Below are positions 1-4,815 of a DNA stretch of 5,315 bases, piece after piece; positions within the stretch are counted from its first letter, which is position 1, and every line of letters starts with the position of its first letter. Made by a program: the position numbers and the translations under genes. This DNA is from Candidatus Omnitrophota bacterium (GTDB taxonomy: Bacteria; Omnitrophota; Gorgyraeia; Kaelpiales; Kaelpiaceae). The notes under the pieces are model-generated. The model saw nothing but the letters and a program-made list of their open reading frames with translations. It searched no databases and was not told the DNA's origin. The stretch spans positions 1 through 5,315 of the forward strand of contig JAQUNS010000062.1 in the NCBI GenBank assembly GCA_028717465.1. The letters are read 5' to 3'.

Positions 1-677
1 ACGCTCAAAGACTGGTATCCTTTCCGGAGGTCTCCGGCAGGGATATTTCTGTTCTTCAGACCCAGAGCGGTAATCACTTCCTGAATAGTAATATAACGCT
101 CTTTCATCAGCATCGGATTAAGCCTGACATTGATCTGGCGTTCTTTTCCGCCGTAAATATCGACCCGGGCAACGCCCTCCATAGACAGAAACCTGTGCTT
201 TAAAACTTTGTCCGCGTATTCATAAAGATCCCGGCCGTCAAGACTATCGCTTGAAAGCACAAGATCCATTACTGAAGTCATCAGAGGATCAAACTTTTCA
301 ACTTCCGGCTTTTCGATATCTTCACGCAGACTGTTAATTATAGCATCGACCTTATCCTTTACCTCGATTAACTTGATATTGACATCTGCCGATAATAGGA
401 ATTCGACGTAAATATATCCGAAACCTTCGTAGGAGCGGCTCTGTATTCTTTCAATCTCTGAAATCTCTGAGGCCGCATCTTCAATCTTGTTTACCACAAG
501 GGTTTCCATATCAAGCGGAGTTGCCCCCGGATATAACACCGAGACAGTTACGATCGGAAATTCGATCTTTGGTGTTTTTTCTATCTGGAGGTTTGTATAG
601 GAGACTGTCCCCAAAACTACAAATACAGAGATAATCATTATTGTTGTCACAGGGCGTTTTACAAAAAATTCAATCAT
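1..677 (-). CDS. RND-family efflux transporter, inner-membrane pump (partial, C-terminus outside window)
   Basis: This is the N-terminal 225 residues of a proton-driven RND (AcrB/MexB-like, HAE1-type) exporter; the rest lies beyond base 1. I read it by translating the minus strand from the ATG at 675-677. The protein begins MIEFFVKRPVTT, followed by a first membrane helix at about residues 10-28. The classic porter-domain signature comes next: a P-x-IEFPIV stretch near 36-43, YPGAT at 49-53 and an IE pair at 65-66. Later comes a G-x-AR-x-x-I-x-GG-like element typical of the first porter subdomains. Family members are about 1,000-1,050 residues and form trimers that take substrates from the periplasm or outer leaflet. 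The start codon overlaps the adaptor's stop by 4 nt (ATGA), which implies translational coupling, and AGGA lies 4 nt upstream of the ATG. The substrate cannot be read from this part. The RND assignment is secure; drug versus other substrate is open. Confidence 0.96.
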   Translation of the reverse strand, partial: MIEFFVKRPVTTIMIISVFVVLGTVSYTNLQIEKTPKIEFPIVTVSVLYPGATPLDMETLVVNKIEDAASEISEIERIQSRSYEGFGYIYVEFLLSADVNIKLIEVKDKVDAIINSLREDIEKPEVEKFDPLMTSVMDLVLSSDSLDGRDLYEYADKVLKHRFLSMEGVARVDIYGGKERQINVRLNPMLMKERYITIQEVITALGLKNRNIPAGDLRKGYQSLS

Positions 678-1351
678 TCTGTCCTGTCCTCATTTATAAT
701 ATCGACTAAAACGTTTTCCTTAAGCTGGGACTGCCCGTTAAATACTGCTAAATCTCCGGCCTGGATTCCGCTTTTGACAATTGCTTGATAATCATTGCGA
801 GGCCCGATCTCTACCTTTCTTTTGCGAGCCCTGGCATCCTCAACGACCCAAAGATAGTAACCATCGCCTGATATATCGAGCGCCTCATTGGGAACCGCTA
901 ATACTCTCTCTAAAGCCTCGGTATGCGCGAAAACAACCTGTATCGAATCCGGCTTGGCAAAGAGCGCGTTAAATTCTATATTTACCGCAAACATTCCGGA
1001 ATCTATATCAACTTTATCGCTTACATTTACAATCACGCCGACAGAGAGATCCTTTTGTGCAAAGTAAACCCGGCTGCCTTCTTTGAGCTTCTCTTTGATA
1101 TCGGCCGTTACAAATCCCGAAGCCGTTTTATCTGAATTAACAACAACTGTAAACTTAGTATATATCGCAATATCCTCCGGCATAACTCTTTTTACCATTA
1201 CCGGCACACCCTTGCTGCTCCATTCTGAAATAAAACTTATAATCGGCCTGCTCCGTTCAGTTTTGACCGCCGCTATCCTTATTAGAATGGCAAAAACAGA
1301 CACAAAAAATATCCCCAGATATACTGCTTTTCTAAAATTAATATTTTTCAT
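674..1351 (-). CDS. Short HlyD/MexA-like periplasmic adaptor (membrane-fusion protein) of an RND system
   Basis: A 225-residue protein with an N-terminal membrane anchor (about residues 9-28) and a periplasmic body. Residues about 80-130 look like the adaptor beta-barrel (an LKEGSRVYF strand, then GVIVNVSDKVDIDSGMF). Residues about 145-225 look like the membrane-proximal domain, with the family hallmarks VPNEAL at 153-158 and GIQAGDLAVFNGQSQL at 195-210. Typical RND adaptors are 350-420 residues and carry a lipoyl domain split by a coiled-coil hairpin between the anchor and the barrel. Only about 50 residues occupy that space here, so those parts seem absent. The reading frame is intact and sits between the TolC-like and pump genes, overlapping the former by 14 nt and the latter by 4 nt, so this is probably a naturally reduced adaptor rather than a pseudogene. 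GGGAAAG lies 7 nt before the ATG as a weak ribosome site. Family is likely; how it reaches the outer-membrane partner is unknown. Confidence 0.86.
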   Translation of the reverse strand: MKNINFRKAVYLGIFFVSVFAILIRIAAVKTERSRPIISFISEWSSKGVPVMVKRVMPEDIAIYTKFTVVVNSDKTASGFVTADIKEKLKEGSRVYFAQKDLSVGVIVNVSDKVDIDSGMFAVNIEFNALFAKPDSIQVVFAHTEALERVLAVPNEALDISGDGYYLWVVEDARARKRKVEIGPRNDYQAIVKSGIQAGDLAVFNGQSQLKENVLVDIINEDRTE

Positions 1352-2672
1352 CGCTGTCTTTCCCTGCGATCAATCTCTCTATTCTGGCTAAAGACACATT
1401 GATCTTAAACAGGGTCATCTCTTTATTTATGCGCTGGCTGGTTAATAAGAGCTCAGCGTCGTTTAAAGCCGATATATCGGCCTGGCCGGATAAAAACATA
1501 TTCTGAGTATACTTAAACGCCTCTTGTGCCAAATTAACCGCTTCGATATTGGCTTGAAGATTATCTTTATACTGCTGATAGTCTAAAAAAACTTTTTTGA
1601 GCTCCAGCAAAAAATCTTTCTCTGCCTGCTGCTTTTTAAGCACCGCTATCTCTCTGTCGGATTTGGCCTGATCAATCTGAGCCTGGTTATTTCCGCCTTC
1701 CCAGATTGGCAGATCAATCTTAATTCCCGCAAACGTGTAATGATCGTTCTTTCCGTCGTTAGCTAAAAATAATTTTTTATCTGAAGCTCCGGCATAATTC
1801 CAGCCTGAGAAAAAAGATACGGTAGGCAGAAGGCCCGCTCTCTCGCTTTTAAGCTTAGCTTCTGCTGATTTAAGCGCTTCATCCAGGCTTTTGAATAAAG
1901 GTTGGCGTTTCTGCATTATATCGGCAAGAATATCGTAATCCAAGCTGTGATATTGTTTGCTGAAATCATCCCTGAGTTCGATTTTACAATCGGGGCCTAT
2001 GCCGGCCAGCCTTTTCAGCGTCTCTACTGCTGCATCAAACTGCACTCTGGATTCATTCACAGCTGGAATTCTTCCGGCCAGTTCCGCATTTATTCTTATA
2101 ATCTCATAACTGGAACTGCGGCCGCCATAGGAGCGTCTTTTGAGTAAATCTTTACTCTCTAAAACATTTTTATAGGACTGTTCTGTTATAGATAGAGTAT
2201 TCCTGGCAAGCAAGCCGCTGTAATAGCCCAATTTTGCGGCATAGATAATATCCTGCCTGGCTATCTCTTTATTGAATCTCATTGCCTCTGCTTCTTTTTC
2301 AGCCGAAGCAATAGCATTGCCAACTTTGCCGAAACTCCAGAGAACCTGAGATAAGTTTACGCTACTGCTTAAATCATAATTAAACTTCCCATCCACGTCG
2401 GGATAAGACGTGTTGCGTGTCCATGCAGACTGCGCGGTTATCTGCGGCAGTATCCCGGAGCGGACCTGGCCGTATATGCTCTTGGCCCTATTGATCTCCT
2501 GTTCTTTTATTTTAAAATCTTCGCTGGTATCCAGAGCTCTTTTTACAGCTTCCTCTAATCCAATCTGCAGAACTTCAGGATTTGAACTTGTTTTACATTC
2601 CGCAGTTAGGCTAAAAAACGGTAAAATTATAGCAATCTTTAGCGCTGCAATAATAACCAATGGCATTCTCAT
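1338..2672 (-). CDS. TolC-like outer-membrane efflux protein (OEP family)
   Basis: A 444-residue outer-membrane factor, the usual length for the family, expected to form a trimeric channel that carries RND substrates across the outer membrane. An N-terminal signal peptide (hydrophobic core at about 4-22, likely cleavage after SLTA) precedes two OEP repeats. The first begins with the familiar LEEAVKRAL segment, followed by a long helix and GILPQITAQSAW. The second contains the AKLKSERAGLLPTVSFFSGWNYAG region and a DLPIWEGGN motif, matching the second strand-helix half of TolC-like proteins. Long helical stretches rich in Ala, Gln, Lys and Glu fit the periplasmic tunnel. The ATG lies 2 nt after the repressor's stop and has GAGG 5 nt upstream inside the end of the repressor gene, so the two are co-transcribed. 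A cysteine follows the signal region, but the -3 to -1 residues (T-A-E) do not make a proper lipobox. Confidence 0.95.
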   Translation of the reverse strand: MRMPLVIIAALKIAIILPFFSLTAECKTSSNPEVLQIGLEEAVKRALDTSEDFKIKEQEINRAKSIYGQVRSGILPQITAQSAWTRNTSYPDVDGKFNYDLSSSVNLSQVLWSFGKVGNAIASAEKEAEAMRFNKEIARQDIIYAAKLGYYSGLLARNTLSITEQSYKNVLESKDLLKRRSYGGRSSSYEIIRINAELAGRIPAVNESRVQFDAAVETLKRLAGIGPDCKIELRDDFSKQYHSLDYDILADIMQKRQPLFKSLDEALKSAEAKLKSERAGLLPTVSFFSGWNYAGASDKKLFLANDGKNDHYTFAGIKIDLPIWEGGNNQAQIDQAKSDREIAVLKKQQAEKDFLLELKKVFLDYQQYKDNLQANIEAVNLAQEAFKYTQNMFLSGQADISALNDAELLLTSQRINKEMTLFKINVSLARIERLIAGKDSDEKY

Positions 2673-2674
2673 AT

Positions 2675-3340
2675 TTACCTCAAAAACGGCCTGGCATTTA
2701 ACCCTTTCCAGAGAATCTTTAGCTGGCGGTTATAGTGGTATTTATAATCTCCGATTTTACTCAATTTAGCCGCCAGCAGAGTACCGCCCAGTATTGCCAA
2801 CAAAGATATCAGCACATCATCGATATCGGTGCCTTTTGATAACTCACCTTTTTTAAGCGCGCCTTTTAAGGATTCTTTTAAAAAATCATCGATAAAAATT
2901 GCCCGGGCATGTTCTATGCCTGGGCAATCCGGAAAAGCAAGTTTTTTCTCTACTTCAGTTACAGCTATTTTCTTGGGCCTTTCCTGGCGGGTAGCTAAAG
3001 CTGCTATTAATTGATAGACAATATTTATATTTTTTATATCGGCGGCCAATTTTGAAAACAAAATATTGATTGAGTTAAGACAGCTTCTCTGGGCGGATTC
3101 TTTCTGCGCCAGCCAGACAGCTCTTAAAACAGCAAGCTGTACATAGTAATTTACAATATCTATCTTCTGGGGAAAATAGTTAAAAAAAGTCCCTTCTGAT
3201 ATCTCGGAATCTTTGCATATCTGCCGGATAGCTATAGATTCAAACCGGTTTTTTTCTAAATGCTTCAAAAAAGCATTCATTATTGCAATCTTTGTCCTGG
3301 CATGCTTTTTTTCGCGCAAAGAATAATCTTTTGCTTTCAT
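2675..3340 (-). CDS. TetR/AcrR-family transcriptional repressor
   Basis: A 221-residue one-component regulator, normal for the family. The N-terminal DNA-binding domain spans about residues 13-62: helix 1 ARTKIAIMNAFLKHL, then a helix-turn-helix at 38-59 with SEISEGTFFNYFPQK, close to the TetR consensus G-x-S-x-GTFY-x-YF-x-x-K. The remaining roughly 150 residues are predicted helical and would form the variable ligand-binding and dimer domain; the ligand cannot be read. The gene is the first of the efflux operon, with its stop 2 nt before the TolC-like start. A perfect inverted repeat overlapping the operon promoter lies just upstream of its ATG, so negative autoregulation relieved by a pump substrate is the likely mode. 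The start has only a weak ribosome site. I kept the ATG at 3340 because it leaves a short basic N-terminal tail before helix 1, as is common in TetR proteins. Confidence 0.95.
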   Translation of the reverse strand: MKAKDYSLREKKHARTKIAIMNAFLKHLEKNRFESIAIRQICKDSEISEGTFFNYFPQKIDIVNYYVQLAVLRAVWLAQKESAQRSCLNSINILFSKLAADIKNINIVYQLIAALATRQERPKKIAVTEVEKKLAFPDCPGIEHARAIFIDDFLKESLKGALKKGELSKGTDIDDVLISLLAILGGTLLAAKLSKIGDYKYHYNRQLKILWKGLNARPFLR

Positions 3341-3351
3341 CTTAGCTTTAA

Positions 3352-3379
3352 ATATTTTTATAGTTTACTATAAAAATAT
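3352..3379. promoter_or_regulatory. Probable TetR operator: perfect 12-bp inverted repeat
   Basis: Arms ATATTTTTATAG and CTATAAAAATAT are perfectly complementary around a 4-nt TTTA centre. The repeat ends 11 nt upstream of the repressor ATG and covers the predicted -10 box and transcription start of the operon. Size and position fit a TetR-dimer site, so binding would block RNA polymerase. The repeat is seen directly; binding by the adjacent regulator is inferred. It is AT-rich and could alternatively be a structured 5' leader. Confidence 0.82.
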
Positions 3380-3403
3380 AGCTCAGTGTAATTGTATTGT
3401 CAA
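3375..3403 (-). promoter_or_regulatory. Sigma70-type promoter of the efflux operon
   Basis: The minus strand carries TTGACA (3398-3403), a 17-nt spacer and TATATT (3375-3380). This is a consensus -35, optimal spacing and a 5-of-6 -10 box. Start is expected near 3368, giving a leader of about 28 nt before the repressor ATG. The -10 box lies inside the 12-bp inverted repeat. Confidence 0.8.
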
Positions 3404-3468
3404 GTCCCCCCCCAAAAAATATAATTACCCTTTAAATAGGCAGATTAGGGCTAGGCCGATAGATAGGC

Positions 3469-3801
3469 TTAATGGTGCCTGCGCGCAGCATAAGCAAAGC
3501 TTAAAAAATACCTGCTTATGGCCTCTGCTGTTGAAAGAAATTGGTTTGCGCCAAAGAAATAATCTACGATTGTTTCCCGTAAACGGGTGAGCTCTTTAAG
3601 GCGGGAGAAACCTTTAACGCTGCCTAAGGTCAAATCTATCAACTCAAGAGAGCGCTCAAAAGCCTGCTGGCAATAGGCGGCATTGTTTTTTGCGCGCCAT
3701 TTAAGCGCCCGCTCCACTTCACTGCCTATGTTTGCCATCTGCTCTAAAAATGAGAGCTGGCTCCAGCGGCCTGCGGCAAGATCTTTATGCTGATAGTTCA
3801 T
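3469..3801 (-). CDS. Small all-helical protein of unknown function, partner of DUF5674 protein
   Basis: A 110-residue soluble protein with no signal peptide or membrane segment. I recognise it as a recurring uncharacterised family but cannot name a function. Conserved-looking blocks are HKDLAAGRW at 5-13, EQMANIGSEVERALKW at 20-35, an AFERSLELIDLTL helix near 48-60, LKELTRLRETIVDYF near 68-82 and a final SRYFLSFAYAAR helix. The pattern suggests four to five amphipathic helices, that is, a helical bundle. Its ATG overlaps the TGA of the DUF5674 gene (ATGA, 4 nt) and it has almost no Shine-Dalgarno of its own, so translation probably depends on termination of the upstream gene. The charged C-terminal RRHH tail lacks the R-x4-6-H pattern expected of a HEPN nuclease. 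Two coupled genes of similar small size resemble toxin-antitoxin layouts, but nothing in the sequence proves that. Confidence 0.85.
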   Translation of the reverse strand: MNYQHKDLAAGRWSQLSFLEQMANIGSEVERALKWRAKNNAAYCQQAFERSLELIDLTLGSVKGFSRLKELTRLRETIVDYFFGANQFLSTAEAISRYFLSFAYAARRHH

Positions 3802-4139
3802 CTTTTAATAATTTCTGCTGCTATTGCAGTTATTTTATTGCGTATTTCTTCTTTTTCTACGCCGCGGCTTCTGTTGTCTTGAGATGGGCGCATATTAATC
3901 ATAGAATCAAATTCAATAAAATCATCGCCCTCTATTTCCGGATAAATATTAATGCCCCAAAGGTCTTTTTGTTTTGAGCCATTTTCAAGCAGCAATGCCT
4001 CTAAATCAGCATGAAGCTCTGCATTCACTGCAATCAGATGTTTTTCTACATCAACTACGGCTTTTACAAAATTACCGAAAGTAGCTGCGGCCATCTGCTT
4101 TAGTTCGCTCAATAGCAATCTATCTGCTATTATTTTCAT
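3798..4139 (-). CDS. DUF5674 family protein
   Basis: A 113-residue soluble protein matching my recollection of DUF5674, whose role is unknown. Signature blocks are FVKAVVDVEK near 24-33, ELHAD at 41-45, GSKQKDLWGINIYP at 54-67 and FDSMINMRPSQDNRSR at 77-92. Dense charged and polar conservation in the last two blocks suggests a binding or catalytic surface. I place the start at the ATG at 4139, giving MKIIADRLL, the normal family N-terminus. A TTG at 4175 would add 12 residues, but these fall within a terminator-like hairpin and a promoter and are not family-like. No ribosome site is well placed; instead TATAAT lies 6 nt before the ATG, which suggests a leaderless mRNA. Its TGA overlaps the start of the small helical protein downstream, so the two are one transcription unit and likely work together. 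Confidence 0.92.
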   Translation of the reverse strand: MKIIADRLLLSELKQMAAATFGNFVKAVVDVEKHLIAVNAELHADLEALLLENGSKQKDLWGINIYPEIEGDDFIEFDSMINMRPSQDNRSRGVEKEEIRNKITAIAAEIIKR

Positions 4140-4145
4140 AGCTTG

Positions 4146-4177
4146 ATTATACCTCAACAAAAAAACCTTCTGCAAGT
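4146..4177 (-). promoter_or_regulatory. Promoter of the DUF5674 cassette, predicted leaderless
   Basis: The minus strand has a perfect -10 box TATAAT (4146-4151), followed by CAAGCT and then the ATG at 4139, so the expected +1 is the A of the start codon. A partial -35, TTGCAG (4172-4177), lies 18 nt upstream. The -35 and spacer overlap the 3' arm and T-tract of the hairpin at 4159-4212. Confidence 0.62.
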
Positions 4178-4212
4178 TATTTGCCTCATCAGGCAGTCAG
4201 GCTTACAGAAGG
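4159..4212 (-). terminator. Intrinsic-terminator-like hairpin with T7 tract
   Basis: On the minus strand CCTTCTGTAAG pairs with CTTGCAGAAGG (11 bp, one G-U). A small inner hairpin, TGCCT/AGGCA with a GATG loop, sits inside, and seven T follow (4159-4165). This would end transcripts coming from the zinc-ribbon side. The long branched loop is unusual for a simple terminator, so a regulated or attenuating structure is possible. Confidence 0.6.
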
Positions 4213-4308
4213 CCGTCTTGTTTGGCTCTCTGTGGGGTGTAAAAATTAAAGAAATAAGGCCTATTTGTCCAGATTTGTCCGGTATTTTAGAAGATTAGCT
4301 TGCCTAAG

Positions 4309-4340
4309 TATTCTTTCCATAGAAAACTATGGAAAGAATA
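4309..4340. repeat. Perfect 14-bp inverted repeat, 4-nt loop
   Basis: TATTCTTTCCATAG and CTATGGAAAGAATA are exact complements around AAAA. No T-tract follows on either strand, so it does not look like an intrinsic terminator. It shares the ATAG-N4-CTAT core with the operator-like repeat at 3352-3379. It may be a regulator site, a stable RNA hairpin in the 3' region of the zinc-ribbon transcript, or a small palindromic element. Confidence 0.85.
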
Positions 4341-4440
4341 TCCTATTAGTATAGACATTCCGCTAAAAATGATTAAATTTTTGCCCGGAGAATATCGACT
4401 CTAGATAATTTACGGCTTATATCGAATTATCCCAGGTGTC

Positions 4441-4614
4441 TTACCACTTATTGGAATTTTTATTTCTGCGCTTTGAAAAACACTCCTTGCAGTATATAGG
4501 GCGGTCTCCGCTGGGCTTAAAAGGCACTTCGCATTCTTTTTTACATTCTGAGCATGTAGCCTTGTGCATCTCTCGTGAACGCTCGCCATACCCGCCGCCT
4601 TGCCTGAATACCAT
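4441..4614 (-). CDS. CxxC-x17-CxxC mini zinc-ribbon protein
   Basis: A 57-residue protein found by reading the minus strand from the ATG at 4614 to the TAA at 4441. A glycine/arginine-rich tail (FRQGGGYGERSREMHK) leads into a four-cysteine zinc ribbon: C21-SE-C24, exactly 17 residues, then C42-KE-C45. The segment between reads CEVPFKPSGDRPIY, very like the family consensus with V-PF-KP and DRP-x-YC. A basic, asparagine-rich tail ends the protein. These ribbons are widespread in uncultured bacteria and archaea; the biochemical role is not established, and nucleic-acid or protein contact is the usual guess. AAGGAGG ends 4 nt before the ATG, fixing the start. A longer frame on the same strand (4410-4649) covers this gene but lacks its motifs and is a shadow. 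A promoter with an operator-like dyad lies directly upstream. Confidence 0.94.
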   Translation of the reverse strand: MVFRQGGGYGERSREMHKATCSECKKECEVPFKPSGDRPIYCKECFSKRRNKNSNKW

Positions 4615-4618
4615 ATTG

Positions 4619-4625
4619 CCTCCTT
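4619..4625 (-). promoter_or_regulatory. Strong Shine-Dalgarno of the zinc-ribbon gene
   Basis: AAGGAGG on the minus strand, 4 nt before the ATG at 4614. It is the best ribosome site in the window and decides the start and frame of the 57-residue gene. A 6-bp hairpin (GCCTGC/GCAGGC, 4626-4643) abuts its 5' side. Confidence 0.85.
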
Positions 4626-4643
4626 GCCTGCCGATAAGCAGGC
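4626..4643 (-). promoter_or_regulatory. 5' leader hairpin next to the Shine-Dalgarno
   Basis: GCCTGC and GCAGGC pair perfectly around a TTATCG loop (minus strand). The stem ends exactly where AAGGAGG begins. It may keep the ribosome site open or stabilise the short leader; no riboswitch class is recognisable. Confidence 0.5.
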
Positions 4644-4647
4644 TTTC

Positions 4648-4669
4648 AATTTCGATAACTATCGAAATT
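4648..4669. promoter_or_regulatory. Operator-like perfect 10-bp inverted repeat
   Basis: Plus-strand arms AATTTCGATA and TATCGAAATT are exact complements around a 2-nt AC centre. The dyad overlaps the last three bases of the zinc-ribbon -10 box and the predicted start. Its centre spacing and CGATA half-site differ from the TetR-gene repeat, so a different regulator is likely. The binder is unknown. Confidence 0.75.
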
Positions 4670-4695
4670 ATATTTTACCGCTAAACTTACAGCAA
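4667..4695 (-). promoter_or_regulatory. Promoter of the zinc-ribbon gene
   Basis: TTGCTG (4690-4695), a 17-nt spacer and a perfect TATAAT (4667-4672) on the minus strand. Start is expected near 4660, giving a leader of about 46 nt that carries the 4626-4643 hairpin and the Shine-Dalgarno. Confidence 0.75.
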
Positions 4696-4696
4696 C

Positions 4697-4738
4697 AGAA
4701 CAATAAAACCGCAAAGCAAAACATTTTACCCTGCGGTT
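4697..4738 (-). terminator. Terminator-like hairpin upstream of the zinc-ribbon promoter
   Basis: On the minus strand AACCGCA (4732-4738) pairs with TGCGGTT (4707-4713). Inside lie a 2x2 internal loop and a GTAAA/TTTGC stem with an ATGT loop. A T-rich tail, TTATTGTTCTG, follows. It lies about 45 nt downstream of the predicted start from the 4788-4815 promoter, so it could end a short RNA or attenuate readthrough into the zinc-ribbon gene. Confidence 0.5.
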
Positions 4739-4787
4739 AAATTGTCTACTCTTTTGCTCGATGTTTAGTGCTGTTGTACTCTTATAA

Positions 4788-4815
4788 ATCATACGCTATT
4801 TTTTTCATTTGTCAA
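4788..4815 (-). promoter_or_regulatory. Upstream sigma70-type promoter
   Basis: A consensus TTGACA (4810-4815), a 16-nt spacer and TATGAT (4788-4793, 5 of 6) on the minus strand. Start is expected near 4781. The first gene downstream is the zinc-ribbon gene about 167 nt away, with a terminator-like hairpin and a second promoter between. Confidence 0.68.

Larger units (their letters stand above)
4140..4440. other. Intergenic stretch between zinc-ribbon gene and DUF5674 cassette
   Basis: I find no convincing gene here on either strand. It holds the leaderless promoter (4146-4177), the terminator-like hairpin (4159-4212), a 10-nt-period pair of ATTTGTCC copies (4263-4270 and 4273-4280) and a perfect 14-bp inverted repeat (4309-4340). 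A TATACT at 4348-4353 (minus) could be a -10 box, but only a poor TTAATC stands at -35. Confidence 0.6.

Noticed and set aside
781..1391. Several plus-strand open frames across the adaptor and TolC-like genes (also 1902-2147, 2410-2769, 2829-3014, 3732-3977, 4436-4684).
   Set aside because: All lie antisense to well-supported genes, show no family motifs and lack convincing ribosome sites.
2597..2672. Possible lipobox in the TolC-like signal peptide (LTAEC).
   Set aside because: The residues before Cys are T-A-E rather than L-(A/S)-(G/A); ordinary signal-peptidase cleavage after SLTA fits better.
3469..3801. HEPN-type toxin reading of the helical protein.
   Set aside because: The helical content and coupled layout are suggestive, but the conserved R-x4-6-H catalytic motif is not present; only a terminal RRHH tail is seen.
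4140..4175. A TTG start at 4175 would lengthen the DUF5674 protein by 12 residues.
   Set aside because: The extension lies in the hairpin T-tract and promoter, has no ribosome site, and the ATG at 4139 gives the family-like MKII N-terminus.
4410..4649. 79-codon minus-strand open frame.
   Set aside because: It is a shadow of the 57-residue zinc-ribbon gene in another frame. It starts upstream of that gene's Shine-Dalgarno and shows no coherent domain.
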